A stretch of DNA of 40,186 nt from Pseudooceanicola sp. HF7 (GTDB lineage Bacteria; Pseudomonadota; Alphaproteobacteria; Rhodobacterales; Rhodobacteraceae): NCBI RefSeq assembly GCF_011806405.1, contig NZ_JAATOW010000041.1:1-40186 (forward strand), read 5' to 3'. The translations under genes and the position numbers were made by a program. Below are positions 33,602 to 40,186 of this stretch, one piece after another. Below the pieces are notes generated by a model. It saw nothing but the letters and a program-made list of their open reading frames with translations, was not told the origin of the DNA and made no database searches. How positions within the stretch are numbered: the first letter of the stretch is position 1; each line of letters opens with the position of its first letter.

Positions 33602-34504
33602 ATGAATTCCCCCGTGATCCCTGATGATCTGATCTTGCAGGCGGGCCTGCTTGCGCCGCGCGCGGGCTACAACCTGACCGCCCTGCCCGGCCTGCGGATC
33701 CTGCGTTCCGAAACCGTGCTTGAGGACGTGCCGGTGCTCTACCGGCCGGGTGCGGTCTTCGTGCTGCAGGGGGCCAAGCAAGGTTTCCTGGATGGGCAGG
33801 TGTATCGCTATGATGCCGATCACTATCTTGCCGTGTCCGTCCCGGTGCCGTTCCGCATGGGCTCTCTGGCCGATCCCGCACGGCCTCTGCTGGCGATGTA
33901 TCTTGAGTTCGACCTGAAACTCGCGGCAGAGATCGCCTTGGCGCTGGACACTTTGGAAGGCCCGGTGCCGACGCAGGCCCGCAGCCTCGTTTCAAGCCCG
34001 CTGGACCCACGGATGCGCAGTCTGCTTGGCCGGGTCCTGGGCACGCTGGGCGATCCGCGGGAAAGCGAGATTCTTGGCCCGGGTCTGCTGCGGGAGCTGC
34101 ATTACCGCGTGCTCGTCGGCCCGCAGGGCGGCGCGCTGCGGGCGGCGCTACGCCACCAGGGCCCAGCCGGACGCATCGTGGAAAGCCTGGCGCGCATCCG
34201 GGAAAGCTATGCCGCCCGCCTCTCTGTGCCCGATCTGGCAGCCGCGGCGGGGATGAGCGTTCCGTCTTACCATGCGCATTTCAAGCAGCTGACGGGAACC
34301 TCGCCCATCGGCTACATCAAGGCGATGCGCCTGCACGAGGCGCGGCTGATGATCGCGCGCAACCAGGGCTCGGTCGCCAGCGTCGCGGCCCAGGTCGGCT
34401 ATACGAGCGCCTCCCAGTTCAGCCGGGACTTTCGCCGGCACTTCGGCCGCAGCGCGACCGAAGAGATCCGCTGGATGCAGGATCACCTGGGCGAGGTGAC
34501 GTGA
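33602..34504 (+). CDS. AraC-family transcriptional regulator
   Basis: 300 residues from the ATG at 33602. The N-terminal part (about 20-160) is the AraC_N-type (PF06719-like) effector domain, with VLQGAKQGFLDGQVYRYDAD and YLAVSVPVPF. The C-terminal double helix-turn-helix is complete: LSVPDLAAAAGMSVPSYHAH then GSVASVAAQVGYTSASQFSR. It is divergent from the SDR gene. Two CAGATA hexamers in the shared interval (33541-33546 and 33564-33569) are 23 bases apart, a spacing compatible with AraC-type half-sites, though short motifs like these are weak evidence. Likely activator of the SDR gene; effector unknown. Confidence 0.9.
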   Translation: MNSPVIPDDLILQAGLLAPRAGYNLTALPGLRILRSETVLEDVPVLYRPGAVFVLQGAKQGFLDGQVYRYDADHYLAVSVPVPFRMGSLADPARPLLAMYLEFDLKLAAEIALALDTLEGPVPTQARSLVSSPLDPRMRSLLGRVLGTLGDPRESEILGPGLLRELHYRVLVGPQGGALRAALRHQGPAGRIVESLARIRESYAARLSVPDLAAAAGMSVPSYHAHFKQLTGTSPIGYIKAMRLHEARLMIARNQGSVASVAAQVGYTSASQFSRDFRRHFGRSATEEIRWMQDHLGEVT

Positions 34505-34637
34505 CCGCCCGCGCGCTCCCTGCGGCTTGATCTGACATCGCCCAGGCAAGCCTGCCCTTGTCCTGGCCCTCATGAATGCCGGCTCAGTGCACATGGCGGC
34601 CATTCCCGTGCCCACGCCAAATGCCTGCAATGAAAGT

Positions 34638-34667
34638 TTGACCGGCCCGGCGCGATGGCACTAGCCT
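34638..34667 (+). promoter_or_regulatory. possible promoter of the LysE-type gene
   Basis: TTGACC (34638-34643) and TAGCCT (34662-34667) are 18 bases apart, 27 bases before the ATG at 34695. The -35 box is good and the -10 box is weak. A GGAGGG ribosome-binding site follows at 34680-34685. Candidate only. Confidence 0.35.
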
Positions 34668-34694
34668 TCCCTTGCAAATGGAGGGAACGCGACG

Positions 34695-35324
34695 ATGCCC
34701 ATGGAAGCCTATTTGATCTACCTGGCAGCGGTCGCCGTGTTTTTCGCAACACCCCCTGACACCAGCCAGCTTCTGATCATCTCGAATAGCGTCAGGTATG
34801 GGCTAAGGCGTAGCGCCTATACGATCGCCGGCGATCTGGCCGCGAACAGCCTGCAAATGACGGCGGCAGCCTTTGGACTGGCCGCAATCATCGCGACCTC
34901 GGCGACTGCCTTTATCTGGATCAAATGGCTCGGGGTGGCCTATCTGGTCTGGATCGGAATCCAGCTAATTCTCTCGAAAGATCAGGGGGATGACGTCACC
35001 GCGAATACCTCGGGCCAATCGTTTCGATTGTTCCGACAGGGGTTCGTAACATCCATGGCGAACCCCTTTGCGGTCGTGTTTTTCGGGGCTCTCTTTCCGC
35101 AGTTCATCGACCCGACAACGCCAGTCCTGCCGCAACTGGTCATCCTCGGCGTCACGTACCTGGTGGTGGATGGCGCCATTCTACTGCTTTGGGGCTGGCT
35201 GGGTGTTCGCGCGGCCACGGCCCTCAAGCGGTTTTCCTTCGGCTTGGTGAACAAACTCTGCGGCGCGCTCATGATTGCCGCAGCCGCGTTGCTGGCAAGC
35301 AAGGATGTTCAGCCACAAAGATAG
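34695..35324 (+). CDS. LysE/RhtB-family exporter
   Basis: 209 residues with about six hydrophobic segments, in the size range of LysE/RhtB amino-acid or metabolite exporters. The first segment is followed by FFATPPDTSQLLIISNSVRY, where most LysE proteins have ATPGP; this matches a distinct LysE subgroup rather than a mutation. Later family features are IKWLGVAYLVWIGIQLI and FVTSMANPFAVVFFGALFPQ, the second half-repeat with NP. The ATG at 34695 has GGAGGG nine bases upstream; an in-frame ATG two codons later is an alternative. It is a single-gene unit. Substrate unknown. Confidence 0.88.
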   Translation: MPMEAYLIYLAAVAVFFATPPDTSQLLIISNSVRYGLRRSAYTIAGDLAANSLQMTAAAFGLAAIIATSATAFIWIKWLGVAYLVWIGIQLILSKDQGDDVTANTSGQSFRLFRQGFVTSMANPFAVVFFGALFPQFIDPTTPVLPQLVILGVTYLVVDGAILLLWGWLGVRAATALKRFSFGLVNKLCGALMIAAAALLASKDVQPQR

Positions 35325-35546
35325 CTTTGCGGGCATTGAAGCTTTGGTCACTCAGAGCTCATGTTGAGGCTAGCGCCCCACAGAGCGAGAAAGTCGCCGT
35401 CTTGCTTCGCGCCCAATGTGCGGAAGCGCGCACTCGGGCCAAAGCCACACATCATCCCTGCGATGCATAAGCCCCTAAGAGGGTGCGCATGAGGCCCGCC
35501 AAAAGCTGCAATCTTTTGCGACACGAACAGTAAGTGATTGATTTTA

Positions 35547-35628
<82 letters not shown>

Positions 35629-35663
35629 GGTCCCGCTTATGGCCTGAGGTCGGGACAAGGGCA

Positions 35664-35683
35664 AGGGGCTAAGACCCGCCCCT
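35664..35683. terminator. hairpin between the DsyB-like gene and tRNA-Arg
   Basis: AGGGGC (35664-35669) pairs with GCCCCT (35678-35683), 31 bases downstream of the methyltransferase stop on the minus strand. No T-run follows in that direction, whereas CAAAAATTTT follows on the plus strand. It may end the methyltransferase transcript with help from factors. It also lies where the tRNA promoter should be. Confidence 0.35.
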
Positions 35684-35713
35684 CGCAAAAATTTTCACGC
35701 GGTTTGCGCGGCG

Positions 35714-36727
35714 TCAGGCAGGCTTGCGGCCCTGGGCCAGCATGGTCATCTCCGGGATCATCACCCGGATGCCGGTGTCGGCGAAGCCGGCGGAGTCCAG
35801 CGCGCCGGTCAGCCAGCCCGCATCCAGCGAGCGCGCCTCGGGCGTGAAGGCCGTGTGCTGCAATTGCCAGAGCGCGGCCAGCGACGGCCCGGTGCGCTCC
35901 GTCTCGACCACGAAATCGTGGATCAGGATCAGCCCGCCGGGGTTCAGCACCTCCATCGCCTTGGCGATCAGCCCGTCGTGGGTCGCGCCCGGCACGCCGG
36001 AAAACAGGTAGGACATCAACACGATATCCTGACCGCCGGGCCAGTCGGCCTCAAGCGCGTTGCCCTCCTGGTAGGTGATGCGGTCGCTCAGCCCCGCGTC
36101 CTCCACGTAGCTGCGCCCCAGGGCGGCCACATTGGGGAATTCCAGCACGGTGGCGGTCAGGTCCGGGAACTTCTGGCACAGGGTGATGTCGAAGGCCGCC
36201 GTGCCCCCGCCAACGTCCAGCAGCTTCTTGCCGCCAGACAGGTCCAGCGCCTTGGCCAGCTGGCGCGCCGGGCCAAGCGACCCCGCGTGCTGGCTTTCCG
36301 AATAAAGTCGCGCCTCTTCCGGATCAGAGAACCAATCGGCGTAGGACTTGGTCGCTTCCGCGTCCATCTGGCCGGTCAGCGCGCCCTCGATCTGGTCCAG
36401 CAGCGGATACATCTGCTTGCCCACCTGCAGGCGCAGGTAATCGCCGAAATCATACTTGGCCCCGCGCACCAGGAAGGCCTGCGACGCCGGAGAGTTCGAA
36501 AACACGCCCCCCTCGACAGAGACCAGCCCAAGGCCCGCCAGCGCCGTCAGCAGCGTCATGGCGCGATCTTCGTGGATGCCGGCCTTGTCGGCCAGCGTGG
36601 CGGCGGTCATCGGCTCTTCGGCCAACAGGGAAAAGACTTTCAGTTCCAAGGCGGCAAACAGCGCCTTGGACCCCATGAATCCGAATGCGATCTGAGAAAT
36701 TTCGTCAGCTTCGGTCAGCAGGGCCAT
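35714..36727 (-). CDS. dsyB: DsyB-like S-methyltransferase (probable DMSP synthesis)
   Basis: 337 residues of the O-methyltransferase/ASMT superfamily. The N-terminal winged-helix dimerisation domain is at 1-85 (EISQIAFGFMGSKALFAALE, 9-28). SAM motif I LLDVGGGTAA is at 169-178, and IHDFVVETERTG lies at 269-280. The pattern EISQIAFGFM, KYDFGDYLRLQVGKQMYP, SQHAGSLGPAR and ALWQLQHTAF agrees, as I remember it, with DsyB. DsyB is the 4-methylthio-2-hydroxybutyrate S-methyltransferase that commits marine alphaproteobacteria to dimethylsulfoniopropionate. Alternative: another ASMT-type methyltransferase, such as one for carotenoids or small phenols. It has its own TAGGAGA ribosome-binding site and follows a strong terminator, so it is transcribed apart from suf. 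Confidence 0.7.
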   Translation of the reverse strand: MALLTEADEISQIAFGFMGSKALFAALELKVFSLLAEEPMTAATLADKAGIHEDRAMTLLTALAGLGLVSVEGGVFSNSPASQAFLVRGAKYDFGDYLRLQVGKQMYPLLDQIEGALTGQMDAEATKSYADWFSDPEEARLYSESQHAGSLGPARQLAKALDLSGGKKLLDVGGGTAAFDITLCQKFPDLTATVLEFPNVAALGRSYVEDAGLSDRITYQEGNALEADWPGGQDIVLMSYLFSGVPGATHDGLIAKAMEVLNPGGLILIHDFVVETERTGPSLAALWQLQHTAFTPEARSLDAGWLTGALDSAGFADTGIRVMIPEMTMLAQGRKPA

Positions 36728-36833
36728 GGAAGTCTCCTAGGATTGTTTCACTGCCCTCAGCGTAGCGGCCCTGCCCCGAAATGAAAGCCGGAGGCCGGAA
36801 AACGACCTGATTAATGTCGCCCCTGCACATAAG

Positions 36834-36863
36834 AAGGGCCTCTCCCGCTGGGGAAAGGCCCTT
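36834..36863 (-). terminator. strong stem-loop terminator after sufS
   Basis: AAGGGCCTCTCCC (36834-36846) pairs with GGGAAAGGCCCTT (36851-36863) with one mismatch around GCTG. It begins 62 bases past the sufS stop. The plus-strand side continues TTGTCTT and the minus-strand side CTTATG, so it may work in both directions. It separates the suf operon from the DsyB-like gene. Confidence 0.75.
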
Positions 36864-36925
36864 TTGTCTTCAGTTGATCGCGGAACGGTCGCTGAACGCT
36901 TGAAACCGACCCGCCCCCTCAAGGG

Positions 36926-38146
36926 TCAGGCGAACAGATCATGCGCCAGCTCCAGCGCCTCGACCAGTTTGTCGACTTCTTCTTCGGTATTGTACATCGC
37001 GAAGCTGGCCCGGCAGCTGGCGGTGATGCCCAGGGTCTCCATCAGCGGCCCGGCGCAATGATGCCCGGCGCGCACCGCCACCCCCTTCTTGTCGAGGATG
37101 GTCGAGATGTCATGGGCATGGGCCGCCCCGTCCAGCGTGAAAGAGAAGATCCCCCCCTTGCCCGGCGCCTGCCCCTGGATGTTCAGCCAGTTGAGCCCGT
37201 GCAGCTTTTCGGTGGCATAGGCGGTCAGGGCCTTTTCATGCGCCGCGACGTTCTCCATGCCGATGTCCATCAGGTAGTCCAGCGCCACGCCCAGGCCGAT
37301 GGTCTGGACGATGCCGGGGGTGCCGGCCTCGAACTTCATCGGGGCATCGGCATAGGTCACCTCGTCCCGGTGGACCTCCCGGATCATGTCGCCGCCGCCC
37401 ATGAAGGGGCGCATCTCGGCCAGGCGCTCGGCCCGGCAATAGATCGCGCCAGAGCCGGAGGGGCCGTAAAGCTTGTGCCCGGTGATCGGGTAGAAATCGC
37501 AGCCGATGTCCTGCACGTCCACCGGCATGTGCACCGCCCCTTGCGAGCCATCGACCAGCGTGGCGATGCCGCGGGCGCGTGCCGCGGCACAGATCGCCTT
37601 CACGTCGACCACGGTGCCCAGCACGTTGGACATATGGGTGACGGCCACCAGCTTCGTTTTCGGGCCCATGGCCGCGATGACCTTTTCGGGGTCCAGGCTG
37701 CCATCGGGCTCCATCTCGACCCATTTCAGCACCACGCCCTGGCGTTCGCGCAGGAAGTGCCAGGGCACGATATTGGCATGGTGTTCCATGACCGACAGGA
37801 CGATCTCATCCCCGGCTTCCAGCTTCGGCATGGCCCAGGAATAGGCCACCATGTTGATGCCTTCCGTGGTGCCGGAGTTCAGGATGATCTCATCCTCGCT
37901 GCCCGCGTTCAGGAAGCGCGCGACCTTGCCGCGTACGGATTCATACTTGTCCGTCGCCAGGTTGGACAGGAAGTGCAGCCCGCGGTGGACGTTGGAATAT
38001 TCCTCTGCATAGCCACGGGTCACCGCGTCGATGACCGCCTGCGGCTTCTGGGCAGAGGCGCCGTTGTCCAGGTAGACAAGCGGCACGTTGTTCACCTTGC
38101 GGGACAGGATCGGGAAATCGGCCCGGATTTTCGTTACGTCGAACAT
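36926..38146 (-). CDS. sufS: cysteine desulfurase SufS
   Basis: 406 residues of the group II (SufS/CsdA) PLP-dependent cysteine desulfurases. It takes sulfur from cysteine and supplies it for Fe-S cluster assembly. The PLP lysine lies in TGHKLYGPSGSGAIYCRAER (near 225). The persulfide cysteine lies in RAGHHCAGPL (near 363). The group II conserved parts YLDNGASAQKP, SNVHRGLH and NSGTTEGINMVA are present. It stands last in the suf operon visible here (sufD, two YIP1-like genes, sufS) and starts 15 bases after the previous gene. This layout matches Rhodobacteraceae suf operons. No SufE is visible in the window. Confidence 0.96.
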   Translation of the reverse strand: MFDVTKIRADFPILSRKVNNVPLVYLDNGASAQKPQAVIDAVTRGYAEEYSNVHRGLHFLSNLATDKYESVRGKVARFLNAGSEDEIILNSGTTEGINMVAYSWAMPKLEAGDEIVLSVMEHHANIVPWHFLRERQGVVLKWVEMEPDGSLDPEKVIAAMGPKTKLVAVTHMSNVLGTVVDVKAICAAARARGIATLVDGSQGAVHMPVDVQDIGCDFYPITGHKLYGPSGSGAIYCRAERLAEMRPFMGGGDMIREVHRDEVTYADAPMKFEAGTPGIVQTIGLGVALDYLMDIGMENVAAHEKALTAYATEKLHGLNWLNIQGQAPGKGGIFSFTLDGAAHAHDISTILDKKGVAVRAGHHCAGPLMETLGITASCRASFAMYNTEEEVDKLVEALELAHDLFA

Positions 38147-38161
38147 GTCAGCGGCTCCCGC

Positions 38162-38725
38162 TCAGATTTCCATGGGCGCGACGCCCAGGGCGGCCAGAAG
38201 CACCGAAAGCGCCAGCACTGCCCCGAAGAAGCTCACGCCCAGAACGCCGACGGCCTTCAGCAACGTGTCGAAACGATGCGCCGCGGCGGTAAAGGTTATG
38301 GTCATGTAGATGCCCCAGACCCAGGCCGCCATGGCCAGCATCCAGGCAAGGCTGGGCGACAGAAGCTCCACGAAAAGCAATACGACCTGAACACCCAGCC
38401 GGATCAACTGCATCCAGATGCCGACCCGCAGCAGCGTCTCAAGCGTGCCTTCACCGCCGAAAAGCCGCCCCACGACGGTCAGCGCGGCGGCGCTCAGCCA
38501 GACGATGACCCCCACCGCCAGCGCCAGCGGCACCGGAGAGGCAAAGGCCTCCACCTGGAATTCCATAGGCAGAACAAGGCCGTAGAAGATACCGTTAAGG
38601 CAGGCGACAAGCGCCAGCCCCAGGAAGATCGCAGAGCGGTCCAGCGGTATGTTCACGATGATGGGCGCCGCGCGGCGCGGGTCCAGGACGCTCTGCCGGA
38701 TCAGCTCCGGCCAGTTGGTGCTCAT
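38162..38725 (-). CDS. YIP1-like membrane protein, second copy
   Basis: 187 residues from the ATG overlapping the preceding stop (ATGA). The polar N-terminus LIRQSVLDPRRAAPIIVNIP is followed by about five hydrophobic segments, including a conserved loop VGRLFGGEGTLETLLRVGIW. This is the YIP1-domain layout found in the suf operons of Rhodobacteraceae. Its job there is unknown; YIP1 proteins elsewhere act in membranes and vesicle traffic. The next gene is sufS, 15 bases away. It is distantly similar to its upstream neighbour (RLFGG shared at the same place), pointing to an old duplication. Confidence 0.8.
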   Translation of the reverse strand: MSTNWPELIRQSVLDPRRAAPIIVNIPLDRSAIFLGLALVACLNGIFYGLVLPMEFQVEAFASPVPLALAVGVIVWLSAAALTVVGRLFGGEGTLETLLRVGIWMQLIRLGVQVVLLFVELLSPSLAWMLAMAAWVWGIYMTITFTAAAHRFDTLLKAVGVLGVSFFGAVLALSVLLAALGVAPMEI

Positions 38726-39225
38726 GCCGCTTGGCTCCGTTCCAGGTCGTTGTATTCCGCTTCCACCAGCCCCGCGATCCAGAACCAGAGGAAACATGCC
38801 AGCCAGGCCAGGCCGACCAGGCTTTTCGCGCCACCCGGCCCGATCAGCCCGGCGACCATGCCGTGCAGCAGCAGCAGTGGCGTGGCCGCGACCAGCGCCC
38901 AGAAAAGCGCCACCCGCGCGCCGTAGAAATCGCCCCGGCCGCCGAAGAGGCGCAGCACAAGATGCGACAGCCCCGCGAGCAGGTAGAGCATGAGCGGCAG
39001 GATGAAGACCAGCCCCATAAGCGAGGCGCCCATGAGCATCTGCAATTCCGCGCCGGTCTCGAAGGCTTCGCGGGCAAGGGCCGGCAACTGGGCCACGAAC
39101 ATCGCCACGCAGCCGCCCATCACAAGCGCCAGGGCGCGGTCTTCCCGTTCGCCCTGGGCAAGGATGCGGGCCACCACCCGTCGCGGAGCGCGATAGGTGG
39201 CGGCGATATTCAGCACCAGCGACAT
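38722..39225 (-). CDS. YIP1-like membrane protein, first copy
   Basis: 167 residues, starting at an ATG that overlaps the sufD stop by one base. The N-terminal YRAPRRVVARILAQGERED leads into about four hydrophobic segments, with LVLRLFGGRGDFYGARVALF in the middle loop, and a charged tail EAEYNDLERSQAA. It is YIP1-like by arrangement and by its place between sufD and sufS. Function unknown. Full overlap coupling with sufD and the second copy suggests the membrane pair is made with the Suf machinery, but no direct role in cluster assembly is known to me. Confidence 0.8.
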   Translation of the reverse strand: MSLVLNIAATYRAPRRVVARILAQGEREDRALALVMGGCVAMFVAQLPALAREAFETGAELQMLMGASLMGLVFILPLMLYLLAGLSHLVLRLFGGRGDFYGARVALFWALVAATPLLLLHGMVAGLIGPGGAKSLVGLAWLACFLWFWIAGLVEAEYNDLERSQAA

Positions 39226-40186
39226 CAGTCCAGGCGCCGGTCCAGCCAGGCGGTCAGACGATCCAGCAGGATCTCCCGCAGGGCCTCGTCATCGATCTCT
39301 TCCAGGGCTTGCGCCAGGAAGGCGATGGTCAGCAGGTTGGTCGCCTGCTTGTGCCCCACGCCGCGGGCGCGCAGGTAGAACAGAGCTTCCTCGTCGATCG
39401 CGCCGGAAGTGGAGCCATGCGAACAGGCCACGTCATCGGCGTAGATCTCAAGCTCCGGCTTGGCCAGGAACTGGCTGTCGCCATCCAGCAGAAGCGACTG
39501 GCTGATCTGGTAGCCATCGGTCTTCTGGGCGCCTTCCTTGACCAGGATCTTGCCCTGGAACACACCGGTCGCCCCGTTGCGCAGCACCTTCTTGAAGACC
39601 TGGCGGCTTTCGCAATTCACCGCGTCATGGGTGATGAAGACCGTGTCGTCATGGTGGAAATCACCATCCCCAAGGGTCGCGCCGGCGACATGAGCCACGG
39701 CATCATCGCCGGTCAGCTCAAGCACCACCTCGTTGCGCGTCATCACGCCATTGGCGGTCAGCGTGAAGCTCTTGAAGGTGCTTTCAGTGCCAAGGCGCGC
39801 GAAGATATGCGTGACGGCACGGCGTTCGTGATCCCGCCCCTGGGCCCGCACATGGTGGAAGCTGGCGTTATCGGCCACTTCCACTTCCAGCACCTTGTTG
39901 AAGCGCGCGGCCGCAGGGCCATTCTCCAGCAGGGTCAGCTCTGCGCCCTCTTCGACCTTGACCACGTGGTGCAGGATCGCGTCAGAGGTTTCCGAGCGGT
40001 GGTGATAGACCAGCGAAATCGGCTTGGATGCCTTGCCCGTCACCCGGATCAGCATGCCATCGGTGGCCGCATGGGTGTTGAGCGCGGCAAGCGGACGCGC
40101 CACGGGGTTCTGGCCCGCGCTTTCCAGCACACCGTAAAGGCCCTTGGCCCAGTGGATATCGCTGTCCACCTCGGCCAGGCGCTCGA
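39225..40186 (-). CDS. sufD: Fe-S cluster assembly protein SufD (5' part outside window)
   Basis: About 320 residues of SufD are present; the reading frame continues past the right edge (…ERLAEVDSD…), so the N-terminus is missing. The GTG at 40169 is internal, not the start. The SufBD beta-helix core is recognisable from HHVVKVEEGAELTLLEN and HDAVNCESRQVFKKVLRNG through GQ-type repeats to the C-terminal block LEIYADDVACSHGSTSGAID. That block carries the conserved CSHG cysteine-histidine used at the SufB-SufD interface. SufD forms the SufBC2D scaffold that builds Fe-S clusters in the cytoplasm. It is the first suf gene visible and is coupled to the YIP1-like pair. Confidence 0.95.
   Translation of the reverse strand, partial: ERLAEVDSDIHWAKGLYGVLESAGQNPVARPLAALNTHAATDGMLIRVTGKASKPISLVYHHRSETSDAILHHVVKVEEGAELTLLENGPAAARFNKVLEVEVADNASFHHVRAQGRDHERRAVTHIFARLGTESTFKSFTLTANGVMTRNEVVLELTGDDAVAHVAGATLGDGDFHHDDTVFITHDAVNCESRQVFKKVLRNGATGVFQGKILVKEGAQKTDGYQISQSLLLDGDSQFLAKPELEIYADDVACSHGSTSGAIDEEALFYLRARGVGHKQATNLLTIAFLAQALEEIDDEALREILLDRLTAWLDRRLD

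Noticed and set aside
31806-33605. A 599-codon plus-strand open frame across the BLUF and SDR genes
   Set aside because: It lies antisense to two genes with complete catalytic or photochemical residues and crosses an AT-rich promoter region; its translation resembles no protein.
36941-38926. A 661-codon plus-strand open frame opposite sufS and the YIP1-like genes
   Set aside because: It is fully antisense to well-conserved suf genes, and the translation is His/Arg/Gln-rich without any domain.
40169-40171. GTG as the start codon of SufD
   Set aside because: The frame stays open to the window edge with SufD-like residues before it, and SufD is normally longer, so the gene is cut by the window rather than starting here.

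Overview
This window looks like chromosomal DNA from a marine-type alphaproteobacterium, most likely Rhodobacteraceae (Roseobacter group). The reasons are high GC throughout, ATGA-overlapping operons, a suf operon with two YIP1-like genes between sufD and sufS, and a DsyB-like methyltransferase beside it. The assignment rests on gene content and style, not on a marker-gene comparison.

Layout. (1) 1-9094: the tail of a LysR regulator, a DUF2207 membrane protein on the minus strand, then a compact plus-strand cassette. The cassette holds two paralogous exported proteins of unknown function that flank a MORN-repeat protein, a DUF805 membrane protein and a small membrane protein; a DUF998 protein follows. 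(2) 9114-9293: a fossil tyrosine-recombinase C-terminus. (3) 9541-20917: a catabolic island with an M20 amidohydrolase and an XRE-cupin regulator on the minus strand. Divergent from them are a fused HyuA-HyuB hydantoinase/5-oxoprolinase-type protein and a complete five-gene peptide-type ABC importer. The set probably imports and hydrolyses a cyclic or N-acylated amino-acid derivative.

(4) 21694-30679: the most interesting region. It is an eight-gene, almost fully overlapping operon of three glycosyltransferases, a large-subunit catalase, a fourth glycosyltransferase, an acyl-CoA-dehydrogenase-fold protein, a PIG-L deacetylase and a NodS-like methyltransferase. A GGAAC-N17-GTT element resembling the alphaproteobacterial general-stress (EcfG) promoter lies 54 bases before the first start codon. 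I infer a stress-induced pathway that makes or decorates an aminosugar-containing glycan or glycolipid, translationally coupled to peroxide detoxification. A Crp/Fnr regulator converges on its 3' end.

(5) 31450-35324: a short BLUF blue-light sensor, an SDR oxidoreductase divergent from an AraC regulator, and a LysE-type exporter. (6) 35547-40186: tRNA-Arg(CCG), a methyltransferase that closely fits DsyB (DMSP synthesis), a strong terminator, and the end of a suf Fe-S assembly operon (sufD, two YIP1-like genes, sufS), with sufD cut by the window edge.

Limits: no database search was possible. Functions rest on recognised motifs, order and spacing. Promoters and operators are pattern matches only.
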